64,000 bases of DNA from NCBI GenBank assembly GCA_016285455.1, contig JAEEQS010000001.1, positions 310,001 through 374,000 on the forward strand, read 5' to 3'. Below the pieces are notes generated by a model. That model saw only the letters and a list, made by a program, of their open reading frames with translations. It was not told where the DNA came from and ran no database searches. Each line of letters begins with the position of its first letter. The stretch's first letter is position 1. Positions 44,189 through 53,397 of this stretch are shown one piece after another. The translations under genes and the position numbers were made by a program. The stretch comes from Bacteroidales bacterium. GTDB taxonomy: Bacteria > Bacteroidota > Bacteroidia > Bacteroidales > UBA932.

Positions 44189-44740
44189 ATGAACAAAAGA
44201 ACAATAGCAATATTGGGCGTTGACGGTTCTGGAAAATCTACGGCAGTTGAGTTAGTTGGCAATCATTATGGAAAAGATTGTGTTGTAACTTATATGGGCT
44301 TCCGCCGATATGAGGATCCTCGTATTGAACAGTTGCAGAAGAAGACAGACCGAAACATACTAGATTCTTTGCGGATATTACTCTTGATCTATAAATGTTT
44401 TTGGTATCGATACAATAAGGCATTGAAGGCTAAGAAACTTATATTGTTTGACAGATATACTCACGAAGGGTTTATTAATGCAAGCGGTCGATTCAAAGGA
44501 TTAAGAGTTCTGTTATTCAAATACCTTTTCCCGAAACCGTCAAAAATTGTTTACCTATATTGTTCTGTTGAAGAATCTTTAAGGAGAAAAGATGACATTG
44601 ATAACAAAGAACTCTTTATAACTGTCAAAAAAAGGTTTGATGATTACTTTCTAAATCGAAAAGGTGTATTAAGCCTTGATACCGGATTTTTTAGTAGAGA
44701 GGAAATAGCTAATAGTATTATCCAATATATAGAACAGTAA
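44189..44740 (+). CDS. Thymidylate-kinase-like P-loop kinase
   Basis: 183 residues. Walker A GVDGSGKST at 10-18, a lid-type region LRRKDDIDN, and LILFDRYTHEGFIN with the DR(Y/H) motif seen in thymidylate kinases. It lacks the clear TMP-pocket motifs I would expect, and a dedicated tmk is normally elsewhere in the genome, so it is probably specialised. Similar P-loop proteins occur in polysaccharide loci, but with no assigned function known to me. The next gene starts 10 bases later. Confidence 0.7.
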   Translation: MNKRTIAILGVDGSGKSTAVELVGNHYGKDCVVTYMGFRRYEDPRIEQLQKKTDRNILDSLRILLLIYKCFWYRYNKALKAKKLILFDRYTHEGFINASGRFKGLRVLLFKYLFPKPSKIVYLYCSVEESLRRKDDIDNKELFITVKKRFDDYFLNRKGVLSLDTGFFSREEIANSIIQYIEQ

Positions 44741-44750
44741 CTTCCACTTT

Positions 44751-45425
44751 ATGAAAGGAACGTTGAAGGATTTGTTTGCCATCCTAAACAGTAAATGCAA
44801 TTATCTTATTTTAAGAAATTGGAATAATTTGTTCAGCAAAGGAGTATATGAAGCGGGACATGCTGATATTGATATTCTGTGCGAAAGCAAAGCTTCTTTT
44901 GTGGAACTGACAGGCGCGAAGAGGATACATAAAGAAAAGAACCGGGACAATTATATTGTTCCGATGGATGACAATGGAATCCGTTTTGATGTAAGATGGG
45001 TGGGCGATGGGTATTATCCTACTTCTTGGGAACATGAGATGCTCAACAATAGAGTATTGAATGAAGATAGTGTGTATGTTATGTCAGAAAGAGACCATTT
45101 CTATTCTTTAGCCTATCACGCTTTGTTGCAAAAAAAAGAGCTGTCGGATGAATACGCTAATAAGTTGAATACAACATACAATTTATTTACGTCCGAAAAT
45201 ACTATATTGACCGAAGACGAAATCGTACAAAAGCTCTTAAGTTTCATGAAAAAGAATAAACTGAAAGCAGAGATACCAGTTGATCCTGGTGTTTTCCTTA
45301 ATTTGCAGGTCTATAGCCTTTTGCCTCATAATTATTCAATAAGTCGACTGCTGTTGCGCAAGGCCTTTTGCATAAAAACTTATTTATCGCATCAACTCAG
45401 AAGAATAACTAATCGTATCAGTTAA
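44751..45425 (+). CDS. Nucleotidyltransferase-fold protein
   Basis: 224 residues. The segment YLILRNWNNLF...HADIDILCES carries the DxD pattern of the polymerase-beta-like nucleotidyltransferase fold, and RFDVRWVGDGYYPTSWEHEML with a third acidic residue fits as the second half of the active site. SLAYHALLQKKELSDEYANKL is a shared helical feature of this uncharacterised family. It is the last gene of a three-gene run with two kinases and would transfer a nucleotidyl group to the phosphorylated product, if the three form one pathway. Six bases separate it from the glycosyltransferase. Confidence 0.65.
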   Translation: MKGTLKDLFAILNSKCNYLILRNWNNLFSKGVYEAGHADIDILCESKASFVELTGAKRIHKEKNRDNYIVPMDDNGIRFDVRWVGDGYYPTSWEHEMLNNRVLNEDSVYVMSERDHFYSLAYHALLQKKELSDEYANKLNTTYNLFTSENTILTEDEIVQKLLSFMKKNKLKAEIPVDPGVFLNLQVYSLLPHNYSISRLLLRKAFCIKTYLSHQLRRITNRIS

Positions 45426-45431
45426 TAGACA

Positions 45432-46385
45432 ATGCCAAAAGTATCGGTTATTATTCCTGTTTTTGGAGTAGAGCGTTTCATCAGTAGATGCGCAGTGTCA
45501 TTGTTTGAGCAAACACTTGATGACATTGAATACATTTTCATTGATGATTGTTCAACAGATAATTCTTTACAAGTCCTATTGGAGATATTAGAAAAATACC
45601 CCCATCGGGTTGAGCAAACAAGAATAGTCAAAATGCAGTATAATACAGGGCAGGCAGGTGTGCGCAGGTATGGTGTCTCCATAGCTTCGGGTGAGTACTT
45701 AGCATTTTGTGACAGCGACGATTGGGTTTCTCTTGAGATGTACCGCTCCATGTATGATTATGCAAGCCAAGGAGACTATGATATGGTTGTATGTGACTTT
45801 GTTTCTTCAGGAGATGGTAAGGAAAAAGTTCATAAAGGGGCGATATCATCTACAGACAGAATTCAATTTCTTAAGGGTATGCTTACCTATAAGAATTCAT
45901 GGTCTTTATGTAACAAACTTGTCCGCAGAGAGCTTTTCTATCAAGCAATTGAGTTCTTCCCCGTATCAAACCAAGGTGAAGATATGTCAATGGTTATACA
46001 GTTGACATATGGGTGTAAGAGAATTGGATATATCAATTCAGCTTATTATTTTTATTTTCAGAACCCAGAGTCTATTACAAAGAAGGTAACATTCCAATCA
46101 TATAAGAACCGTTATGTTCAATTTCATAATAATCTTACAACAGTTTGTACTTTTTTAGTTTCTAAGGGAGAGTACAAACAGTTAAGGTCTGCAACTAATG
46201 CTTTACGTTTCTTCGGTAATATAAAATTATGGCCCTTGATAAAAGAAGATAAGTCCTATTATCTTTTATGGGATGTTGAGGCCTCATATTTGTTTTGGAA
46301 AATTATTTTTTCACGTCATATAACAACTAGAAACAAAGGGAAGTACCTACTTACTTGTTTGCGCGTTTATCCTAAGAAAAAATAA
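45432..46385 (+). CDS. Family 2 glycosyltransferase
   Basis: 317 residues. GT-A fold: PKVSVIIPVFGVERFI at the start, FIDDCSTDNS, and the DxD-type motif FCDSDDWVS near residue 95. Adds a sugar from a nucleotide donor to the lipid-linked unit at the cytoplasmic face. Acceptor helix NQGEDMSM is the ED motif seen in inverting GT2 enzymes. Donor not predictable. Lies between the nucleotidyltransferase-like and polymerase genes. Confidence 0.9.
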   Translation: MPKVSVIIPVFGVERFISRCAVSLFEQTLDDIEYIFIDDCSTDNSLQVLLEILEKYPHRVEQTRIVKMQYNTGQAGVRRYGVSIASGEYLAFCDSDDWVSLEMYRSMYDYASQGDYDMVVCDFVSSGDGKEKVHKGAISSTDRIQFLKGMLTYKNSWSLCNKLVRRELFYQAIEFFPVSNQGEDMSMVIQLTYGCKRIGYINSAYYFYFQNPESITKKVTFQSYKNRYVQFHNNLTTVCTFLVSKGEYKQLRSATNALRFFGNIKLWPLIKEDKSYYLLWDVEASYLFWKIIFSRHITTRNKGKYLLTCLRVYPKKK

Positions 46386-46404
46386 CCTATGGTAGTAATA
46401 GAAA

Positions 46405-47697
46405 ATGAGAAACAAGATATTTCTTAATAAAAATGTCCTCATAGGGTATTATAGTGTTCTGTTCTCTCTTTTGTTGTTGACTTGGGCAAGGCAGGACTTC
46501 ATTCCCATGTCTATAAGAGTTGGGTATTTAGCACTGGTATTTATGCCAGTGATTAATAGGGTGTACCTTTTCTTTCCGTGTTTGGTGCTATTCTTGACAG
46601 CATCGTTGTTAAGTTTTGCCGGTTACACATTTATGCCTACTGAAGCATCTATTTATTTACTAATAACGGTAGTATTTGCGTTTATTGCTCCCAAAGGGTG
46701 TCGCGACTATAAATACCCATATCTTGTGCTCTCTTTAGTATTAATCATGACAGTACTAGTTAATTTACTGTCTTCTGGACAGATTGAAAAGGTGAGCTAT
46801 TCTTTCCTACTTTTGTTATTCTTGCCAGTAACTGTTAGAGAAAAAGAAAAGGAATATGTAACAGACATCATTCCCAAACTTTTTGTTCTCTCCACAACTT
46901 CCTGTGCGGTTTTAACTCTTTTAAATCAACAGTTATTAATTAAAGAATCATTCGATTATGAGCGTCTTATATCTGGTTCGTTAAATTATACCTGTTGCAC
47001 TTTGGGAATTGGTTTTGTTTTAGCATTACGCGAGTTTTTGAAACCGTCAACTCAGAAATTCAGTAAGGTATTTTATGCTTTTTGTATGATGACACTATTG
47101 CTTACTGTTATTTTTGAAGCAAGCCGAGGTGCTATGTTGGCTATCGTTGTGTCTTCAGTTATTTGTATATTAAATCAAAATTTACGTATTCGGACAAAGA
47201 TATTTGTTGTAATTTCAGCAATACTGTTTGTTTTTGTTTTATACAATAATCAAGTGTTAGACTTACTTATCTACAGAGTGCAATCAGATACAGGAACGGG
47301 AACCGGACGAACTGAGATTTGGGCTGATAAATTAGGACAACATTTTAATTCATTTTCTCTATTAAACTTTCTTTTTGGAATTGGATATGAGCATACATGG
47401 AACTTGGGAGGATATGGCCATAATTTTATTGGATGTCACAATGATTTTGTTGCATTTTTGATAGAGTATGGCATTATAGGATTTGTTTTGTTTCTCTCTA
47501 TGATTATTTATCCAATTCACGTAGCTAAGTCCAAAAACGTTCGTTCTGAAATTCTTCCTTTGATAGCGTTTATAGTTATTACATGTATGACATTGGAACC
47601 ATTCTCCATGGGTTATCTACCTTACTGTTTTTTGATGCTATACATTTATCTTAGGGCAACAGACCAGTCAGTTGCGTCTCACAATAATGTCTTGTGA
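46405..47697 (+). CDS. wzy: O-antigen/capsule polymerase (Wzy/O-antigen ligase-like)
   Basis: 430 residues with about 11-12 transmembrane segments. A large periplasmic loop holds SRGAM, GTGTGRTEIWADKL and GYGHNFIGCHNDFVAFLIEYG, the pattern of the Wzy_C/O-antigen ligase family. It would polymerise flipped repeat units in the periplasm. The stop overlaps the next ATG by one base (TGATG). Wzy and WaaL cannot be separated by sequence alone; the capsule setting and adjacent Wzx favour Wzy. Confidence 0.85.
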   Translation: MRNKIFLNKNVLIGYYSVLFSLLLLTWARQDFIPMSIRVGYLALVFMPVINRVYLFFPCLVLFLTASLLSFAGYTFMPTEASIYLLITVVFAFIAPKGCRDYKYPYLVLSLVLIMTVLVNLLSSGQIEKVSYSFLLLLFLPVTVREKEKEYVTDIIPKLFVLSTTSCAVLTLLNQQLLIKESFDYERLISGSLNYTCCTLGIGFVLALREFLKPSTQKFSKVFYAFCMMTLLLTVIFEASRGAMLAIVVSSVICILNQNLRIRTKIFVVISAILFVFVLYNNQVLDLLIYRVQSDTGTGTGRTEIWADKLGQHFNSFSLLNFLFGIGYEHTWNLGGYGHNFIGCHNDFVAFLIEYGIIGFVLFLSMIIYPIHVAKSKNVRSEILPLIAFIVITCMTLEPFSMGYLPYCFLMLYIYLRATDQSVASHNNVL

Positions 47698-48851
47698 TGA
47701 AAAAAGTACTTTTCATAATGTCTAGTTGGTGGGCTGGAGGTACAAATGGAGCGATGTCAAGCATCTACCATTACTATGACAAAAACGAGTGGGATGTCTC
47801 TATTTTTTTTCTATCACGGACGGGAAAGAGGGACATTTCATACAAGTCACTGCTCTTGGACAATCAGCCATTCCTTTCGGCATATTACTGCAACAGACGC
47901 GAGTTTGTCGGCATAGAACGGTTATTATTTTACATTGCCAAGATAACAAAGAAAGTTACAATTGCTTTTGGAGTCAATCTGGAGCCTTTCCTTTTCAAGC
48001 GTGCTGTAATGAGAATTGAAAAGACAAAGCAATTCGATACAGTTGTAGCTTTTATTGAAGGTAACGCCACACGATTTGGAACGTACTTCTCTGCTCCGAA
48101 TAAAGTTGCTTGGATTCATTGTGATTACAACAACTATCTGCCAAAGGGGAAGACAGAGGAGAAATACTATTCACAGTATAAGTCTATAGTAACGGTATCA
48201 AAATACACTTCGCAAGTATTCGCTGAAAGGTATCCTGCTCTAAAGGACAAAGTTTATACGGTATATAACCTATTCGATGTTGAACGAGTAAAACGACTCT
48301 CATTACTATCAGCTAACGATCCTAGATTCCTCACAGACACCTTCACAATTATCTCTGTAGGCAGGCTTCATCCGGTTAAGCGTTTCAGTTCAATACCTCA
48401 AATTGCGTCACGAATGAAAGATAGAGGGTATGAATTCAGATGGTATATTGTCGGTCCTGACTTCGATGAGGCAGAAACCCGGAGTTTGAAGGAGAATATT
48501 AAGAGATTTAATGTGGTTGATCGAGTGTGTTGGTTGGGTGGTAAGTCTAATCCATATCCCTATTTTAAGAACGCAAATCTCTATGTTTGCACATCCTTTT
48601 CTGAAGCATGTCCCATGGTTTTCAATGAAGCAAGGATACTCGGCATACCGGTTGTAACTACGAATTTCCCATCATCTTATGAGTTTATTGATAATGGCTA
48701 TAATGGAGTGATAACAGTATTTGATAATTTGGTTGATACTATTGGGAATATAATAGAGAGGTCTGCTTTTTATGAAAAGCTAAAAGAAGGAGCTAGTAAT
48801 TTTGAATATGATAATAATGAAGTATTAACAAAAATGGATTCAATTATTTAG
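47697..48851 (+). CDS. Family 4 glycosyltransferase
   Basis: 384 residues from the ATG at 47697, which overlaps the polymerase stop; a GTG one codon earlier is less likely. GT-B fold: N-terminal SSWWAGGTNGAMSSIYHYY acceptor domain, WIHCDYNNYLPKG, then the donor domain with ISVGRLHPVKRF, VGPDFDEAE and the retaining-GT4 motif SFSEACPMVFNEAR. Cytosolic and probably membrane-associated. Donor and linkage are not predictable. Confidence 0.9.
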   Translation: MKKVLFIMSSWWAGGTNGAMSSIYHYYDKNEWDVSIFFLSRTGKRDISYKSLLLDNQPFLSAYYCNRREFVGIERLLFYIAKITKKVTIAFGVNLEPFLFKRAVMRIEKTKQFDTVVAFIEGNATRFGTYFSAPNKVAWIHCDYNNYLPKGKTEEKYYSQYKSIVTVSKYTSQVFAERYPALKDKVYTVYNLFDVERVKRLSLLSANDPRFLTDTFTIISVGRLHPVKRFSSIPQIASRMKDRGYEFRWYIVGPDFDEAETRSLKENIKRFNVVDRVCWLGGKSNPYPYFKNANLYVCTSFSEACPMVFNEARILGIPVVTTNFPSSYEFIDNGYNGVITVFDNLVDTIGNIIERSAFYEKLKEGASNFEYDNNEVLTKMDSII

Positions 48852-48864
48852 ATATTTAGAATTT

Positions 48865-49341
48865 ATGGATGCAATGTTACTTCAGCGGTTGTCTCACCGT
48901 TTATATTTGAAAAGGATACCAATACTATCTGGTATAATCAAAAGATGGATTCATTTTCGATATAACTCAGATTTATCGCCAATTACAGAAGTAGGGAGAG
49001 GCACTAGATTAGGTCATGGAGGCATAGGTGTAGTTGTCAATAGTATGGCAAAAATTGGTCGCAATTGCATTTTGGGACAGAATGTCTCTATCGCAGGGAA
49101 AGATGGCGGGACTCCTACATTAGGCGATTGGGTGTATGTTGGTCACGGCTCAATTGTTTTAGGTAAGGTGAATATAGGTAATAATGTTTTCGTAGGTGCT
49201 CTTTCTTTGGTTAACAAAGATGTTCCTGATAATGCAATTGTGGCTGGTATACCTGCTAAAGTCATAAGAATCAAGACAGACAAAGAAATTGAAAAATGGC
49301 ACAAATGGGTGCTGGATAATGGTGGCAAACCAATTCAATAA
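48865..49341 (+). CDS. Hexapeptide-repeat O-acetyltransferase (CysE-like)
   Basis: 158 residues. A left-handed beta-helix with hexapeptide repeats from about residue 50 on (GHGGIGVVVNSMAKIGRNCILGQNVSI) ending in GIPAKVIR, as in serine/maltose O-acetyltransferase-like enzymes. Short helical N-terminus. Probably acetylates a sugar hydroxyl of the repeat unit with acetyl-CoA. Its last base is shared with the start of the heparinase-like gene. Confidence 0.88.
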   Translation: MDAMLLQRLSHRLYLKRIPILSGIIKRWIHFRYNSDLSPITEVGRGTRLGHGGIGVVVNSMAKIGRNCILGQNVSIAGKDGGTPTLGDWVYVGHGSIVLGKVNIGNNVFVGALSLVNKDVPDNAIVAGIPAKVIRIKTDKEIEKWHKWVLDNGGKPIQ

Positions 49342-51227
49342 TGTTAAATTTATATCCTAACCATATTTTTTGGAATAAAGTTCTAAACCAAATAACTATT
49401 CGGAAGAATAAACTGTGGAAGTATCTGCCAATTCAGTCCATTTCCATTAAAGGTCTGGGTAAGAATCCATCAAAGGCATCTTTAAAGGGGAAGATTCAAG
49501 ATTTATTTGGCGACCTACGAATAGTAGTGCATAGCGTTTCTGATCATGATAGAAGCATTATTCTCTATTTGGCCTGCGAGACGCTCTCACACAGGTTTGA
49601 TTTGCTTGGTTCAGGGTCAGTAGAGATGCCTAAAATCAATTGGCATGTTGATTTTAAGACTGGCCACAACTGGCCAAAGGGAATTTACTACTTGAAACAG
49701 CGCCAGTACTCTGTATCTGGAAGTGACATTAAAGTACCTTGGGAATTAAGCCGTTGTCATCATCTTTTGTGGTTGGGAGAAGCTTTTTTGTTAACAGGAG
49801 AAGAACGATATGCCAAAGAGGTTGTTGATGAGATAGAGGATTGGATAAAAGAAAACCCATTGATGTACAGTGTCAATTGGACTTGTACAATGGATGTGGC
49901 GATACGTGCCGTGAACTGGCTCTTTGCAATCTCTATGATTATTGAATCGAATGAGGTGACAGAATCTTTCATTGATAAGATTTACAAGAGTCTTTACCGA
50001 CACGGTTGGTTTATCTATAATAATTTTGAAAAGAACATCCCCAATAGTAACAACCATCTTTTCTCTGATTACGCAGGCCTACTTTATTTGGCGTTATTTT
50101 TTCAAGATACAAAGAACGGTCGAAAATGGAAGAAGTTTGTCATTCCTGAGTTTTTTGAGGAAATCCGTCGCCAGATTCTCCCTTCAGGAGTTCAGTATGA
50201 GCGCAGCATATCCTATCATCGTTTGATGACAGAACTAGTTTCTTATCCGTGCTATATGCTTAAAAGGATAGGAATCCCCATACCTGCTGATATTGAGTAC
50301 CGAGTGCGAAGCATGTTTTCCTTTGTTGCTACCTATACAAAAGCCAACGGTTGTGCACCGCTGATTGAAGATAATGATGATGGGCGGTTCCTGCCATTCC
50401 TGCGTCGTGATTTCCGTCGTCATGACTACTTGCTAACCCCAGACAGTCTTGAACAAATGATGATAGCCAACGGTGTTGGACCTTTTATTTACGAGAATAA
50501 AGGTAGCAAGATGTTCAAGGATGCAGGCCATGCTGTTATGCGTAAAGGGGAGGTTTTCCTATTTATTACCAATGGAGGTTTTAGTAAATATGAGACATCT
50601 TTAAAAGTACTGGGGACTCATACCCACAACGATAGACTTTCATTTGAACTTGCAATTGGCAAGGATGATATTATCGTAGATCCAGGTGCGTATATATATA
50701 CACCGGAGCCGGAAAAGTGCAACGAATTCCATTCAACGGCAAAGCATAATACAGTAGTTGTAGATGAAGAAGAGCAAAACGAACTAAGTAAGGATAATGT
50801 ATTTCTACAGAAAAAGAACTCCATAACAAAACAGTTTGAAATGCCCTCTAACGAGGAATGCTATGGGGAGTATGAGACGCTGAAAGGGTCAATGAGACAT
50901 CACCGGGTTTTCCAATTGGAGGATAATTTTTTGACGATTGATGACATTCTTTCTAAAAAGGGAAGAAACCATCAAGCGGTTCTGTCATTCCATCTTTCTC
51001 CTGATGTTATTGCTAATCAGACTGAAAAAGGTGTTGAGATAGATTCTCCATCTTTTGTAATAAATATGTCTTTTGATATCATGGAATCACGCTCACGATT
51101 AATGATTGAAGAGGATACCTATTCACCTTCTTATGGAGTACTACAGCCATCTAAGACAGTGAGATTTTGTTTTTTCTTTAATGATATAATTAATATCCAG
51201 ACAATTTTACAATGGCAGAAAAAGTAA
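49341..51227 (+). CDS. Heparinase II/III-family (alginate lyase-like) protein
   Basis: 628 residues. An N-terminal (alpha/alpha) toroid (HHLLWLGEAFLLTGEERYAKEV and repeated helices) is followed by the C-terminal beta domain signature GTHTHNDRLSFELAIGKDDIIVDPGAYIYTP of PF07940. Such genes are common in polysaccharide loci and are thought to trim or edit uronic-acid-containing chains during export, in line with the uronic acids predicted here. No signal peptide is visible, so how it reaches the polymer is unclear. It overlaps the following glycosyltransferase by 16 bases. Confidence 0.9.
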   Translation: MLNLYPNHIFWNKVLNQITIRKNKLWKYLPIQSISIKGLGKNPSKASLKGKIQDLFGDLRIVVHSVSDHDRSIILYLACETLSHRFDLLGSGSVEMPKINWHVDFKTGHNWPKGIYYLKQRQYSVSGSDIKVPWELSRCHHLLWLGEAFLLTGEERYAKEVVDEIEDWIKENPLMYSVNWTCTMDVAIRAVNWLFAISMIIESNEVTESFIDKIYKSLYRHGWFIYNNFEKNIPNSNNHLFSDYAGLLYLALFFQDTKNGRKWKKFVIPEFFEEIRRQILPSGVQYERSISYHRLMTELVSYPCYMLKRIGIPIPADIEYRVRSMFSFVATYTKANGCAPLIEDNDDGRFLPFLRRDFRRHDYLLTPDSLEQMMIANGVGPFIYENKGSKMFKDAGHAVMRKGEVFLFITNGGFSKYETSLKVLGTHTHNDRLSFELAIGKDDIIVDPGAYIYTPEPEKCNEFHSTAKHNTVVVDEEEQNELSKDNVFLQKKNSITKQFEMPSNEECYGEYETLKGSMRHHRVFQLEDNFLTIDDILSKKGRNHQAVLSFHLSPDVIANQTEKGVEIDSPSFVINMSFDIMESRSRLMIEEDTYSPSYGVLQPSKTVRFCFFFNDIINIQTILQWQKK

Positions 51228-52366
51228 TAAAGGTAGCTATTCTCCGCAAGATGAATAATTTGGATAATGATGATCGTCTTCGAAAAGAGGTCGGTACGCT
51301 TTCCGAATTGTTCTCCAATGTTATTTTCAAGTGCTTTGTGATGTACCCTGAAAACAAAGAGTTCGAAGGGGTGACCAGTTATGGGTTACATTTTAAATCA
51401 GTTTGCGTTAAAGGAAGAGACCATTATGAATCCGGAAAACATTTGTTGGCCAAGTCCTGGGATTATTATCGTGCTATTAGGAATGATATTAAAGACTTCG
51501 ATGTTGTTTGGTGCTCAGGCGATGCTCCGACCCCATCACTCCTTTTCATTTATGGTAAGACGCTGATATGGGATTTGCGAGAACTACCTCTATTTCTTAT
51601 GGGGTCAAAAGTCAAACATTTTATCTTAAAGCATATTTTCAAGAAGTGCAGTGTATGTCTTCATGCTAACCAGTTTCGTATAGACCATCTTTCCAGGATG
51701 GGATTGATAAAAGACCCATTCAAGCATGTTGCAATACGAAACCTTACGGACTTCAGCTTGATAGATCCGGAATATGATGAGCGTTATTATGAAGTCAAGA
51801 GTTGGATTTCGGGTAGAAAGTGCATCTATCTTCAGGGAATCAATGACCCTTCAAGAGCATCTGTAGAAGTTCTTTCTGCCGTAATGGAAACACCAAATGT
51901 TTGTGCTATTGTCTTGGGAAGTGTTGACAATAACGCTATAGAGATAATCAGGGAACAATATGGCAAGTATGAAGTCGTCTTAAAGATTTGTTTTGTCGGT
52001 AGTTTCCCCGTGTTGAAAGTTCCTCAATATATGAAGCTGTGTCATGCAACAATGGTTTTCTATAAAAATAGTAACATCAATAATTGGTATTGCGAGGCAA
52101 ATAGACTTTATCAAGCAGTTGATGTAGGCCTGCCAGCTGTTGTTGGTGCAAATCCACCAATGAAATCTGTAGTGGATAATCTTGGCATTGGTATAAGTGT
52201 GGAAACAGATGGTAGTGAAGTGCCTAAAATAGCACAGGGCTTATCTTCTTTATTGTCTGGCTACGATAAGTATAAGGCGAATATTGGGAAACTTCATAAT
52301 GAGATAAAGTGGAATTCGCAAACTTCTATATTGAAGAGTTCATTCGAAAATATATTTAACAAATAG
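51212..52366 (+). CDS. GT-B glycosyltransferase (family 4-like)
   Basis: 384 residues. N-terminus VIKVAILRKMNNLDNDDRLRKEV and a C-terminal donor domain (YLQGINDPSRASVEVLS, ICFVGSFPVLKVPQYMK, ANRLYQAVDVGLPAVVG) give the Rossmann-like GT-B layout, though the EX7E motif is weaker than in the other GT4 genes here. It overlaps the lyase gene by 16 bases, so they are coupled. Substrates unknown. Confidence 0.8.
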   Translation: MAEKVIKVAILRKMNNLDNDDRLRKEVGTLSELFSNVIFKCFVMYPENKEFEGVTSYGLHFKSVCVKGRDHYESGKHLLAKSWDYYRAIRNDIKDFDVVWCSGDAPTPSLLFIYGKTLIWDLRELPLFLMGSKVKHFILKHIFKKCSVCLHANQFRIDHLSRMGLIKDPFKHVAIRNLTDFSLIDPEYDERYYEVKSWISGRKCIYLQGINDPSRASVEVLSAVMETPNVCAIVLGSVDNNAIEIIREQYGKYEVVLKICFVGSFPVLKVPQYMKLCHATMVFYKNSNINNWYCEANRLYQAVDVGLPAVVGANPPMKSVVDNLGIGISVETDGSEVPKIAQGLSSLLSGYDKYKANIGKLHNEIKWNSQTSILKSSFENIFNK

Positions 52367-52393
52367 TTTCTTTTTTTTAAAATTATCATTCAA

Positions 52394-53374
52394 ATGGCAA
52401 ATTTTGCATTGATAGGTGCTGCTGGTTATATTGCTCCCCGGCACATTAAGGCTATTGCGGACACGGGCAATAATCTCGTAGCGGCTTACGACAAATTTGA
52501 TAGTGTGGGGAGGCTTGACGCTTCCTTTCCCGAGTGTTCATTTTTTACTGAACAAGAACAGTTCGATCGCTTCTGCAGCCGTGTAAAAGGTACGTCAGAC
52601 GAAATCAACTGGCTCTCCATTTGTACTCCAAATTACACTCACGATGCTTTCATTCGCTACGGTCTTCGTCTTGGTGCAGATGTTATTTGCGAGAAACCCT
52701 TGGTTCTGAATCCCTGGAACCTTGAAGCCTTGATGAAGGAAGAAGAGGTAACCGGTCATAAGGCATACAATATCCTTCAACTCCGTCTTCACGACAGCAT
52801 TGCAGCTTTGAAGAAGAAGATTGATGAAGGTCCTGCAGACAAAGTGTATGATATTGACCTAACTTATATTACATCTCGTGGTAAGTGGTACTATGCTTCT
52901 TGGAAGGGGAACAACCACAAGAGCGGTGGTGTTGCCACCAACATTGGTGTTCATTTCTACGATATGCTACAGTGGATTTTTGGTCCCGTGCAGGAGAACA
53001 TCGTACATGTGATGAGCTTTGACCGTGTAGCTGGTTACCTGGGTCTTAAGAAAGCGCGTGTACGCTACTTCCTTAGCATTAACTCCAACTGTCTGCCTCC
53101 GAATGCTGTGCAGGGGGAGAAAAAGACATATCGCACTCTTAATATTGATGGTGATGAGTTTGAATTCAGTGCTGGATTCACAGAACTTCATACCAAGAGC
53201 TATCAGCATATTCTTGCCGGGGATGGTTTCCGTATTAGCGAAGCTCTGCCTTGCATCAAGATCGTTCATGACATTCGTAATGCAACACCTATAGGTTTGG
53301 TTGGTGATTATCACCCGCTGGCTAAGATACCGTTGGCTAAGCACCCGTTTGGATGGGATGATGTGAAGTACTGA
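52394..53374 (+). CDS. wlbA: Gfo/Idh/MocA oxidoreductase, WlbA/WbpB-like UDP-GlcNAcA 3-oxidase
   Basis: 326 residues. N-terminal NAD-binding motif LIGAAGYIAPRH, the lysine of the catalytic dyad in VICEKPLVLNP (EKP motif) and the KSGGVATNIGVHFYD helix typical of WlbA. Known members oxidise UDP-GlcNAcA at C3, giving the 3-keto intermediate for the aminotransferase that follows 23 bases later. The WlbC-, WlbD- and WlbB-like genes nearby support this assignment strongly. Confidence 0.9.
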   Translation: MANFALIGAAGYIAPRHIKAIADTGNNLVAAYDKFDSVGRLDASFPECSFFTEQEQFDRFCSRVKGTSDEINWLSICTPNYTHDAFIRYGLRLGADVICEKPLVLNPWNLEALMKEEEVTGHKAYNILQLRLHDSIAALKKKIDEGPADKVYDIDLTYITSRGKWYYASWKGNNHKSGGVATNIGVHFYDMLQWIFGPVQENIVHVMSFDRVAGYLGLKKARVRYFLSINSNCLPPNAVQGEKKTYRTLNIDGDEFEFSAGFTELHTKSYQHILAGDGFRISEALPCIKIVHDIRNATPIGLVGDYHPLAKIPLAKHPFGWDDVKY

Positions 53375-53397
53375 TTAATGGTTAAAGATTAAAGACT

